Positions 32,880 through 42,589 of a DNA stretch of 64,000 nt are shown one piece after another. A program made the position numbers and the translations under genes. How positions within the stretch are numbered: the first letter of the stretch is position 1; each line of letters opens with the position of its first letter. A model generated the notes under the pieces. The model was not told the DNA's origin. It worked only from the letters and a program-made list of their open reading frames with translations, and made no database searches. Origin of the DNA: Lobosporangium transversale (Eukaryota > Mortierellomycota > Mortierellomycetes > Mortierellales > Mortierellaceae); the NCBI RefSeq assembly GCF_002105155.1, contig NW_019028981.1, positions 1,590,501-1,654,500 on the forward strand, written 5' to 3'.

Positions 32880-33893
32880 TTAATAATGAGTGTGCCCACC
32901 TTTAGCCTTCCTCACTTCTTTCAGCCTGTTGGGCATGGAATCAACAAGGCTTGCCAGTTTCTCTTGTGGCAAATTATTCCACTCCTTAGTAAGAGCTACT
33001 GCGAGACTGGGGAGATCTCTTGGTCCTCTGGAGCGCTTATCGAGTGCATTAGCGAGAAATGACCATACACGCTCGATGGGGTTTATATCCGGAGAACATG
33101 CTGGCCAGTCTGGAATCCTAGAGATGTTGTTATTTTCACGCCATTCTTTTGCTATCTTACAAGTATGGACTGGAGCATTATCCTCCATGAGAATGCCGCC
33201 CTCTACTTCAGCCATAAACCTGATTAGTTCAACTTTATATACATCTTCTACAAAACACTGCCCATCTCTACGACCTCGTTTAAATATAACCAACCGAGAC
33301 TTTTTGGTTGATGTGAATGCCCCCCAGACCATCAAGGATGTTCTACCACTCTTGAAAGTGGGTATAAGGCAATCGTGGTCGTACTTTTCCTCCGCCGTAC
33401 GCCAAACTCTTATCTTACGGAAATTCTCGCCAACTTCAAATGACGATTCATCAGTCCAAACTACCCGACTCCAATCTTCATTGGACCAACTCTCGTACTT
33501 TTTGGCAAAAGCCAGTCGCTTCTTCATATGATCTTCATTTAAGTATGGTTTTGGAACCGCGATCCGGCTGAAGATACCCAGTGAATGCAATATCTCTGCA
33601 ACGGTCCTTGTGCACACTTTCTTCGCCAATTGATTGGTGATGTCCTTAAGAGTGGCTCTCCTTTCTCTCTTTGTGCAGCGCACTATGCTCCTGATATCTC
33701 TTTCACTCAGTGCTCTTGGTCGTCCTGGGGCGGGGGCGCGAGCGGTGGTACCTCTTTTGTAATATCTTTGAATAATAGTGTAGACCGTTGATCTTGATAC
33801 ATTACGTTTCAGCGCGATCTCCGCATCCTTCATTCCCGCAAGATGCATTCCAACCATGATAGCTTTATCCTCGATATCCAAATTTAAAGGCAT
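32880..33893 (-). CDS. Tc1-like transposase (DDE)
   Basis: 337 aa, uninterrupted, the usual Tc1 length. The N-terminal half has paired helix-turn-helix domains (GMKDAEIALKRNVSRSTVYTI, then a GRPRALSERD linker). The catalytic triad is visible: VWTDESSF, LMEDNAPVHT and SPDINPIERVW, with about 35 residues between second Asp and Glu. The C-terminus carries a typical WNNLPQEKLASLVDSMPNRL block. It binds the element ends and carries out cut-and-paste transposition into TA. The ORF fills the element between its subterminal repeats. No disabling change was seen. Confidence 0.95.
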   Translation of the reverse strand: MPLNLDIEDKAIMVGMHLAGMKDAEIALKRNVSRSTVYTIIQRYYKRGTTARAPAPGRPRALSERDIRSIVRCTKRERRATLKDITNQLAKKVCTRTVAEILHSLGIFSRIAVPKPYLNEDHMKKRLAFAKKYESWSNEDWSRVVWTDESSFEVGENFRKIRVWRTAEEKYDHDCLIPTFKSGRTSLMVWGAFTSTKKSRLVIFKRGRRDGQCFVEDVYKVELIRFMAEVEGGILMEDNAPVHTCKIAKEWRENNNISRIPDWPACSPDINPIERVWSFLANALDKRSRGPRDLPSLAVALTKEWNNLPQEKLASLVDSMPNRLKEVRKAKGGHTHY

Positions 33894-34017
33894 GGTGGTT
33901 TTTTCAAGTTGTTATTGTTGTGAAAAATGAGAAAAAGAAAGAGAGAGGATGATGCTATCTTCGCGTCAATTATTTTCTAAATTTATTTTGCCGTATAATT
34001 TTTTCATGTGACTGTAC

Positions 34018-34206
34018 AATTTTCGAATTTGCTATATTTCTCGGTTATTGATTGGCTAAGAAGCCCACAATTCATGAAAAACTATTCTAAAAATCCTCTG
34101 CTGATTCCTCTACTCCAGTTGAGTGTGGGTTTTTTAGAATACTTTTTTTTAAAAGAGTAAGGCTCTTAGCCCACCAATGGCCTAGAAATATATCAAATTT
34201 GAAATT
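34018..34206. mobile_element. MITE of ~189 bp nested in the right end of the Tc1 element
   Basis: The segment is flanked by TGTAC on both sides (34013-34017 and 34207-34211), which reads as a target duplication. Its ends are imperfect inverted repeats: AATTTTCGAATTTGCTATAT on the left against AAATTTCAAATTTGATATAT for the reverse complement of the right. Removing it with one TGTAC restores the contiguous Tc1 terminal sequence seen at the left end. It carries no coding sequence. Confidence 0.78.
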
Positions 34207-34240
34207 TGTACAAAAGTGTACAATTATCGAGATTCCACTG

Positions 34241-34785
34241 TACATGGACTGTGAACATGCTCCTGTATATGTATGATATATATATACATGTATACCAGCA
34301 AATAAAAAAATAATGGTCGTCTTAAATAAAGTTCAGAATAAAGCTCTCTCCTGAAAAAAAATTCATCGGGTACTTTCTGATTCCATTTACTACGATACAA
34401 GTCTTTGTGATTGCCAGATTTCAAAAAAGCAAAGGTATCCTTGAAAAAGGTCAATGATTCATTCTGACCATGTTTCTCATTCCCTAAGTGTATTATAACA
34501 TGGCGTAGATGCGAGGATGAGGTGACCTTGTCAAAGGTAAAAGATTCACACCGGACATATAAAGAAGTCGCGCTCTTAATCGCTTTTCATGCTGTACATT
34601 ACAACTCGACGAGATATCCTCCTTCCAGACGTTGGACCTGACGCAATACTTGCAAAAGTCCTCACAAAAGAGCCCTTGCACACAGCCATTACAACTCTAA
34701 CTTCCTCAGGAAGAGCCACAGAACCTTTGACAGAATCCCTGAGTCTCCAAGAATCCTGACTGGATCCTCAATTGCCTTTATCATC
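34241..34785. other. Upstream region of peptide gene 5
   Basis: It carries a TATA-like TATAAAG at 34558-34564 and a leader similar to the other peptide genes (TACAACTC, CACACAGCCATTACAA, CCTTTGACAGAATC). No other coding sequence. Confidence 0.5.
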
Positions 34786-34995
34786 ATGAAAATCCAAAGT
34801 CTCTTTTTTGTCTTGATCTTCTTTAGCTTCATTGCAGTAACCAATGCTGACGACATTTGTAGAAGGTGCAATGTTGTAGGCGGAACCTGCTTTTTCGACG
34901 CAGATTGCCAAAATGTTTGTAGTCTAAAAAGCCCCAAGTATGGTTATAATGGCGATTGTGATTGGGCTCTCTGCTGCTGTGGAGCCGATTGTTAA
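34786..34995 (+). CDS. Secreted 10-cysteine miniprotein, diverged paralogue 5
   Basis: 69 aa with a signal peptide of 21-22 residues (FFVLIFFSFIAVTNA) and a mature part starting DDICRRC. Ten cysteines keep the family spacing and the CCCGADC end. The central loops (NVVGGTCFFDADC, SLKSPKYGYNGDCDW) differ from copies A-C and paralogue 4. It lies 545 bp beyond the Tc1 element and is the last member of the cluster in this window. Function is unknown; a secreted defence or interaction peptide is the working idea. Confidence 0.82.
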   Translation: MKIQSLFFVLIFFSFIAVTNADDICRRCNVVGGTCFFDADCQNVCSLKSPKYGYNGDCDWALCCCGADC

Positions 34996-35709
34996 GCGAT
35001 GGCTAGTATACATGCCAGAACATCTCTACCCTATGTCGCCAACCCACTTTTTTCTCTTATTTTTCCATTTACGATTTTGCCCATAAAACTAGGCAACAAA
35101 AGGAATAAAGTCTTTCCATTTTCCAAAACCAATTTTCGTAGCATCGATGCGCTATCGACCACACTGGCTCGTACAAATTACCGCCGCCCCCTTCTAGTCA
35201 ACATTTAGTGCATGTATGATCTATAGTGTGTCCATTTGCGCATGTGTATGTGTATGAGTATGTATATGAATACGGGAATGACAAGAAAAAAGAAAAATTC
35301 AAGTTGGTTGTGCTGACCATGTCGCTGTCACTCTCGTTTATATGGTGCTAATGGAAAAATTATCTTGAGAAACGGTGAGGAAAAAAACTAGATAGAATGT
35401 TTTTTTTTTTTTGTTGGTTATCAACTGTTTTGGTATCGCAAATCTGCCATCAAATTAGTTGAAGCGAGTGCACGATTGTAGCGCCTTGACTCTTCTTTTT
35501 ATTGACTATCTACATCAGTAAGGCAGACCAGGGTTTTATTCATGATATGGACGTCTATACATGAGTAAACGAGCAGATGTCAAGTCCTGCTCGTATGTGT
35601 TGTTCAAAAAAAAAAGGATGACGTTTTATTTTGCCGAGTTGCGTTCTTATACCCCGCAAGGACAAGACTTTCACATAGTTTTTTTATTGTTATACCATGA
35701 TGGACTGCT
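34996..35709. other. Intergenic stretch
   Basis: AT-rich, no gene seen. The first part is presumably the 3' UTR of peptide gene 5. Confidence 0.45.
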
Positions 35710-36534
35710 TCAATCGTAAGACCCACCTCCACTATCACAACTACTGCTATTGTCGGATGAAGACGAACTACTTGAATAATCACTGCTATAGCTTGAGGAT
35801 GAATGACTATAGCTATAGGATGGCACCTCCAATGTTGCAGTGCTCTGAGAACGGTTGGTAGTTACAGTAACATCAAAAGCTTGAGACGTATGTCCATATG
35901 AAGAGATGTCAGATACCGGCGTCAGCATGGTAGCACTGTTATCGTTGGTGACGTTGATGTTGGAGCAGCTATTTTCTTGGTCTCGATCTTGTGTACCTGT
36001 ACTTGCAGCTGGCTCTTCATCATCGCCGCCATCGTCCTCGCAGTCGATAATGATTACTGGTGTTGTTGTATTTGTTGTTGAGGACGGATTGAGAGCCTCT
36101 CTGCGTTTGTTCTGTTCATAGCTTTTTAACTCTTTATTATTCATAATATCGCTGGTGATAGCAGCGCTATTGACATTATTCCTTCTATTGTCAGGCTTCT
36201 TTGGCTTCAGGTCATCCTTGAAATACTTCATCTGAAGGTGCTGTCCTATCGATTGTTGATTACTCTTTTCGGATGGTCGGTTTGAGGTTTCCGCAGTGCT
36301 TGGCTTCATTGACGTTACTGTCTTTGCTGCTGTTACCGTATTTGCGGCAGTAATAAAAGCAGTATTGGCAGATTTCTCATTCTTCTCAAGGTCCTCCGAC
36401 ACTGTGTACTTGAACTTTGCTGGCTGCTGTGCGCTATTTCGATGACGCCGTAGACAATATACAAAGGCTAGGGATATCGCTAGGAAGACGAGAGGGATTA
36501 CCACGCAGAGGGCAATAGTAATGCTAGATTTCAT
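35710..36534 (-). CDS. Small single-pass membrane protein with Ser-rich tail, unknown function
   Basis: 274 aa, single exon. Residues 5-28 form one hydrophobic segment (ITIALCVVIPLVFLAISLAFVY), followed by CLRRHR, so an uncleaved N-terminal anchor with a cytosolic tail is likely. The rest is Thr/Ser/Asn-rich. It has an acidic patch (IIIDCEDDGGDDEEP) and a C-terminus of Ser/Tyr repeats (SYSYSHSSSSYSSDYSS) that could be phosphorylated. No enzymatic domain is visible. A TATA box is present upstream. Confidence 0.65.
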   Translation of the reverse strand: MKSSITIALCVVIPLVFLAISLAFVYCLRRHRNSAQQPAKFKYTVSEDLEKNEKSANTAFITAANTVTAAKTVTSMKPSTAETSNRPSEKSNQQSIGQHLQMKYFKDDLKPKKPDNRRNNVNSAAITSDIMNNKELKSYEQNKRREALNPSSTTNTTTPVIIIDCEDDGGDDEEPAASTGTQDRDQENSCSNINVTNDNSATMLTPVSDISSYGHTSQAFDVTVTTNRSQSTATLEVPSYSYSHSSSSYSSDYSSSSSSSDNSSSCDSGGGSYD

Positions 36535-36620
36535 TTTTGATACACAAAAAGGCGGAGAGCAGAGAAAAAAGTGGGTGTGTTTGATAATTTTGTTGGCTCA
36601 TGAAGGGGGTTGCACCAAGG

Positions 36621-36627
36621 TTTTATA
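36621..36627 (-). promoter_or_regulatory. TATA box of the single-pass membrane protein gene
   Basis: TATAAAA on the minus strand, about 85 bp upstream of the ATG at 36534. Confidence 0.5.
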
Positions 36628-37005
36628 CTCTATCATTGCGCTAGTTGCAGAAAGGTGAAGACAAGTCAGATTTTGTGAAACAAGATTACTACGATTGAAG
36701 CTACAGTTCATTGAACAACGTGCATCCCTGTGTATCATATGGATGAGTCGATATGCCAAACGGCCCCGGAGGCGGTGTCTCTCCCTGGAATTATGCTAAT
36801 TTCACTGGTTATCTTGTTAAAGAAGAGGAGTCGATGGAGATCACATGGCTTGCCATCGTTACGACTGCTAATGTGTAATGTTGGGTTGGGACATGGTTTT
36901 CTGAGGTGATACAGAATAAATTTTTGTCTACTTCTACTTTGCTTCCATGATCAATGCACGATATCTTTTATTGTCTATTTCAGTGAAGAGGACATTTCTA
37001 AGTTT
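36628..37005. other. Intergenic stretch
   Basis: No coding sequence seen; upstream of the membrane protein gene and downstream of the V-ATPase subunit gene. Confidence 0.45.
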
Positions 37006-39231
37006 CTAAGCACTTCCTCCGATCAAGGACCAACTCGTGTTGACACTATTGTATCGCACTTCCTGATCAGGGTGTGACATCAGCTCCATGATCCTTTGCT
37101 TAACTCCAATATCTTGCAAGAATCTGACATGGAAAAAAGAAAAATAGAAAAAAAGCATTTTAGTTTCCATGTTGCAGGCCACAAAAAAATATAATTATTT
37201 GAAGTCATACTTTTTACTTCCTGGATCACGTTTGACGTAGTGTCCAATGTCACTAGCCGCGACGGAAAGAACAATTGGTTCATTTGATACGCTCAAAAGA
37301 CGAGCCAAAACCCTATGTTATCAAGAGTCGACAGCAAGGATAGTCAGATTAGCTTTTCGATTATTGGATTACACGCGGGCATTGCTTTTTTTTTTTTTTT
37401 TTTTTTTTTCTTTAAAAAAAATTACCGAAGAAGAGCATAGTTGTCATTCTTAAACTCTTTCCAATTCTTGATCCAAAATTGTTCTGATAGATGAGGTGGC
37501 GACCACGTCAATCTTCCTGACTGCAACTCAGCCTGATAGACTTCGAATGTACTGAAGTTATAATCATCAAAAATATATAGTATTAAAATATAAACAAATT
37601 GTATTCCATTGTTTTGATGAATTCTTTTCCTTGTTATTCACATACGTTAGTGTTTGGAAATTAGTCTCAAGTTCTTCTTTGAGATAGTTGATGTCATCCA
37701 AGATATCACCATCAGACCATTTGCGTCCCGACAAATTCTCGCAAAATGGCAATAATTTGACTGCAGCCATAGCTGCAAGGTTTGCATCTGGTGCCTTCTC
37801 GGCCAGGTTCTGACATACAAAAAAAAAAAAAAAAAAAAAAAAAAATTAGAAACACTTTTTAAAGAAAAAAAAAAAAACACAACCGCGAGTTATGCCGACT
37901 ATCCTCCACTTTTATTACTCACCCTAAGAGTAGCGATAACAACACGAACAACCTTTTCCTTGATGGCTGATTTGGCTATATCCACCAATTGTGGAATCAG
38001 ATCATATTTTCTATATTAGTTAATAACAAAGGGTTGTGATTAGTTATTCACTTTCCAAATCATATATCACATTCACTTTTATTGCTTCTCTCATTTTGTA
38101 CCTGTTAAGTTCCTGAGCGATCTCCTCATTATAAGTCAAGATCCAGAAGACATAAATCACTTGATATTGCATCTGAGGCGTAGGTGTTTCAACCCTCAGA
38201 ATCTTGATCAATGCATCCACAGCTTGAGGTGTATTCCAATATACAATCCGAACATGTTGTTTTTGTAAAACGGATTCCAAGATCTGAACCGCTAAATCTA
38301 CCACACCCGGGTTTTTGCTCTGTAATTGAACAGTGGTCCATCGAAACAATTCCTCTGCAACCTGAATGTTGGGTTTAGAGGAGGATGCGCAGAGTAATGT
38401 CGTCAAGATCTTGCCTGCCTTCAAAGGCACAAATTCATCTTCACTTCGAAGACATTTTAAAAGTGGTGCAAAGGGCAGTGAAGCGTCTGCTTGGTTCAGT
38501 TGCAAAAAGTAGTCGGCGCGCTCATCATGATCTACAAAATTGACAAAAAAAAAAGACAAAATAGACATAAATGTATTCATTAATTTTGTTAACATTTACA
38601 ATCGGTCCTTATTATCTTTCATTTTTTTTCATTTTTATTTTTTATTTGAATACTTGAATCATTACCAAGTAAAAGGTCGTCAATCAAGACCAGAATCGAT
38701 TGAATCGTGTCAACGCGAACCAATTTTTGAAGCAGGTTGATCAATAACTCTCCATAGACGTTTCCTTCCTATAAGATCAGTTAGAACACACACAAAAAAA
38801 AAAAAAAAAATCATTCAGGGATAATAAGGGAATAAGGAATAATGTATGTGTTTCCTCCCTCCTACTCCTGCCCTATTTCTTTCTTCACATTGATATCGTT
38901 CTTTTAATTACCTTGTCCACAACTCGAGAAAGATCTTCACCACTTTTTTTTTCAATTGCCTTGATATAATTGAGCTCTACTTGGGTAATAAGTGAGGCGC
39001 GTTGGTAACCCTGAACCATAAAGAAGAAAAGACCAAAGAGACACAAAAAATTGAGCCATTCTCGATGAGCTATTATATCCAATTTTATACTTTATTTTAT
39101 TATTGTTTTTTTTTTACCTCCCAAGGGATGGGACGAGCTCTATGACCAGCAGTTAATTCGTCGAGGAATGAATTGGATACTAGCGCAGCTGGCACTAGAT
39201 GGTCTCCATCAGCGTTGCTCTGCGTGACCAT
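37006..39231 (-). CDS. VMA13: V-type ATPase subunit H
   Basis: Nine exons (39231-39118, 39010-38912, 38768-38666, 38531-38102, 38010-37923, 37809-37646, 37551-37426, 37312-37211, 37123-37006) encode 447 aa, the expected size. The N-terminus has the family blocks RPIPWEGYQRASLITQVE and INLLQKLVRVDTIQSIL. HEAT/armadillo-type helices follow (YVFWILTYNEEIAQELN, VVRVVIATLRNL). The C-terminal domain shows LTWSPPHLSEQFWIKNW, VAASDIGHYVKRDPGSKK and MSHPDQEVRYNSV. These strongly identify subunit H, the regulatory subunit of the V1 sector. It couples ATP hydrolysis to proton pumping and silences free V1. Several introns hold long homopolymers. The gene diverges from RPS13. Confidence 0.95.
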
Positions 39232-39775
39232 TGTACTGTGAAATGGAAATAATGTCGTTCGCGTACTTGGTCTTGAAAAAGAATGTGAAAGTAGCAAGGA
39301 GCATTTGTAGTTGAAATAACGTCTCACCCATTCTGGAATAAGCTTTCCACTACTTCCATGCGAGATATTAGACTTATTTCCATGACTAATTGATGACGCA
39401 GTTTTCAAAAAAAAAAATTTCCTGCTCTTTTGTAAACAAAAGGCTGTCTTTTGCAAGTAAGATTTCTCCTCCTCTTTCGCATATTCCACAAAGGTAGTCT
39501 ATTGGAGCAGACAGGCAGGAAATCTTGAAGGAACAGGAATATACCACCCACAGATCACATTGACCTTAACATTCTACCATACTCTACACTCAACATGATG
39601 ACATCAGGAGATTAATACTATTCAATGATCTCGGTTTCATGGAGAAATTCCGCATTGTACAATTTACATTGCGTGATGGGACATGATGGGACATGATGGA
39701 CATTTCATGATCGATAATAACGATGATCAACATTCGGAGAGCATGAAAGATATTTCTTCAAAGACGAAAGCGAAT

Positions 39776-39809
<34 letters not shown>

Positions 39810-39864
39810 CATTAACTGATTAGAACTTTTCATCCATCATTTCAACATTCAGAAATTATTCAAA
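39232..39864. promoter_or_regulatory. Divergent promoter region of VMA13 and RPS13, with 31-nt poly-A
   Basis: A spacer of 633 bp separates the two start codons. A run of about 31 A (39777-39807) lies 57 bp upstream of the RPS13 ATG. Poly(dA:dT) tracts exclude nucleosomes and are common in ribosomal protein promoters, so a promoter role is plausible. No TATA box was assigned. Confidence 0.5.
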
Positions 39865-40466
39865 ATGGGTCGCATGCACAGCCGTGGCAAGGGTATCTCG
39901 AGCTCTGCTCTCCCCTACAAACGTACTCCTCCTTCCTGGTTGAAGGCTACTCCTGAAGATGTCTGCGAGTCGATTTTCAAGCTCGCCAAGAAGGGTATGA
40001 CTCCCTCTCAAATTGGTGTTATTCTTCGTGACTCCCAGGGTATTGCTCAGGTCAAGAACGTCACCGGTAACAAGATTCTCCGTATCTTGAAGTCCAACGG
40101 TCTCGCTCCCGAGATTCCTGAAGATCTTTACCACTTGATCAAGAAGGCTGTCTCCGTTCGCAAGCACTTGGAGCGCAACCGCAAGGATTGCGACGGCAAG
40201 TTCCGCCTCATTTTGATCGAGTCCCGTATCCACCGTCTTGCTCGCTACTACAAGACCGCTGGTCAGCTCCCTCCCACCTGGAAGTAGTAAGTCTTTTTTT
40301 TCCTTTTCTCTCTGATATGGGACAATAGGATCAGAAGTTCAGAATACTTTTCCAATTGCTTGGGTTACTATTTCTTTAAAAAAAAAATTATATTAATTCT
40401 AATTTTTATTATTCTTTATTTTAATTTTACAGCGAGTCTGCCACTGCCTCTGCTCTTGTCGCTTAA
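39865..40466 (+). CDS. RPS13: 40S ribosomal protein S13 (uS15)
   Basis: Two exons (39865-40286, 40433-40466) encode 151 aa, exactly the eukaryotic length. The protein opens [18 protein letters not shown] and contains the uS15 core [17 protein letters not shown] and [14 protein letters not shown]. The last exon supplies the conserved tail [10 protein letters not shown], split at the Tyr codon. It is a component of the small subunit, contacting 18S rRNA helices of the central domain. Codon use is C-ending (GGT CTC AAG), far more biased than its neighbours, as expected for a highly expressed gene. Confidence 0.97.
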
Positions 40467-41520
40467 ATTATTGCTTTCGGGTAATAGTTGGGAGGCAATT
40501 CTATGCTCGTTTCAATTGGAGCGCGCGCTTCTCAGAAATAAAGATGGATTTAATGGAAAAGCTGCTTTACATGTTACTTGGACCTGTATATATTCCAGGA
40601 TATGGAAAAAAAATGGTAATAGGGAGACATGGATCCAAGAGGATTTCTTAAGCTTGGATCTGACGCTGGAACAAAAAGAGGAAAAACAATCTTCCAATGT
40701 TGCTATGCAGTGCTGTGCGATGTGGGACGAGATTTCTTGATTGGATTGAATTCTTTATTGCACGAAGGAAACGTTACTTGGCTTGACCAAAGATATGATC
40801 AATCAAACATTGTATACAATGATCAATGCAATTGGCCATTCTTTTTTTCTTTCTTTCTTTTTTTTTTTATTTTGAGAGAAATGATGTTAAAAACTTAATA
40901 CACCGAGAACCAAATACATGTGGTATCTTTGTATTCACACTGGCTGATCTCTTAAAAAAAAGAAAAAGAAAAGAAAAAGGAAGGAAAGGCGTTTGAATGA
41001 TGTGATTGATGATAAACACACTTTATCTTGCTTGATATAAGTGGCAAAAAAAAAAAAAAAAGGTATGATTAATGTGGAATACAACAAGTGGATTATGTCC
41101 AATGGAGTCCATAGCTTTATGTTCGCTCGATAAGCAAATAAAAAAGAGCCTTGTTCAATTGACACAATGTCAAAGCACCTTGCAAATGTCAGCTTTCTCA
41201 TCTTTGCTACAATGCACTTTCTTTTGTTGTGTTCTTCAAAAATGTTGAGGGGCAGAAAAGCGCATGTTGCACAATGAAATGAATTCAACTGCAACTTGGG
41301 TAACTTGCTAATTTTTCTCAGTAGACTTTATGTCCAAAAGCTTGATAAGATGAATGAGTGTCGCGTGCAGACAGACCAGACAAGAGAAGCAGGAGAAATG
41401 ACGACGGATATTCTCATCTCGTTGTTGTTGATCCTCATATTCATTTACTTTTCTTTTCCATCCCACATACCTTCTTTCTTTCTCCTTCATACTGAATTTT
41501 AACAACCAAACTACTTGTAA
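40467..41520. other. Intergenic stretch
   Basis: Open frames here (40360-40740, 40629-40898) are short and unrecognised, running through A/T-rich DNA. No gene is supported. Confidence 0.45.
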
Positions 41521-42309
41521 ATGTCCTTGGATTCAGATATCATGACCAAGCCCAAAGTTCTTATTGTAGGAGCTGACTTAGGAGGATTAGCATTGACTGC
41601 TATTCTCGAGCACGCTAAGATTCCATATGAGATCTATGGAAAGTCTTCTGCCCTAAAACCTCTTGGATCTGCAATCAGTTTAGGACGAGGTGGTGCGTGT
41701 AGAAGAACATGATATTCATTTTTTTTTTTTATTTTCTTATTAAATTCTAGGACATTCATTAAACGATAGATGCCTATTTAAGCAGCTGAGTATTCTAGAG
41801 GAAATCGAGACAAAGGCCAAACCCTATGAAGGCTTCCAGATAGTTAAAAAAAAAAAATCTTTAATCGGGTCTATCTTGAGTACTCGCTTCTCACAATCAT
41901 TTATTTTTATTGATTTTTTTAACGGATTTAACGACTATATTATCTCACAATCTATCCTCCATGAATTCGGTCGCTTCAGAAAAGTTCTATCTGGGCAAAC
42001 GTGTGCTCTCCTATGTGGAGAGGGTGACAGTCTCATTGTTTGGACATCAGGCAAACAAGTTCACCATGGCAATATCCTTGTGGGTGCAGATGGTACTTAC
42101 AGCGGTGTTCGCCAATCACTCTATGGACAATGAGCCAAAAGGATGAGTTACCAGATTCAGACAGTAAACCATTGGAATATTCCAGTATCTGACTGGTTGG
42201 ATAGACTCGACCTCTGACGGAGGCAGAGTTTGCACATGTCAATGATGAGTACTGCGGAGTTGTGAATGTCCTTGGTCTCAATCGTCCTATCGTTGTGAAT
42301 TATATATAA
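41521..42309 (+). pseudogene. Decayed FAD-dependent monooxygenase
   Basis: The N-terminus is recognisable (KVLIVGADLGGLALTAILEHAKIPYEIY), with the dinucleotide motif GxGxxG damaged to GADLGG. After an intron-like gap come LSILEEIETKAKPYEGFQIV, then GKRVLSYVE in one frame and GKQVHHGNILVGADGTYSG in another. Further blocks (DSKPLEYSS, TRPLTEAEFAHVNDEYCG, NVLGLNRPIVVNY) follow across more stops and shifts. The order matches the intact paralogue at 54183-56022. The region after the third exon, including the FAD-binding GDACHK motif, is missing. At least three frameshifts and several stops make it non-functional. Confidence 0.85.
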
Positions 42310-42589
42310 GAAAGAAAAGAACAAGAAAGAACGAAAGAGAGAAAAGTTGGTTTTCTCTCTTTCTTTTTTTGTTTTGTGCTCAAGACACATGAGCGGTATA
42401 GCTGTTACAGTTTGAGAAATGATGGAGAGCAAAAGAGACAAATGTATATATCATAATATCACCTTTGTAGTGAAGCATACAAACATATTCATCATTTGGT
42501 CTTTAATAAAGCTTAGAAACTCGTATTTAAATTCAGCGAAGAAAGAAAAAAAAAAGCTTTATTAATGTCCAGATCAACAAGTGAAACCA

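Larger units (their letters stand above)
32648..34240 (-). mobile_element. Tc1/mariner-type DNA transposon with perfect 33-bp TIRs and TA duplication
   Basis: Both ends carry CAGTGGAATCTCGATAATTG plus 13 more matching bases in inverted orientation, 33 bp with no mismatch. TA flanks each side (32646-32647 and 34241-34242). A subterminal block (GTACAGTCACATGAAGAAAT and on to ACGGCAAA) continues the left TIR. Its inverted partner is at about 33988-34017, displaced from the right tip by a 189-bp insertion. Without that insert the element would be about 1.4 kb, typical for Tc1. The single transposase gene is intact, so the element may be young and possibly still active. Confidence 0.95.
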
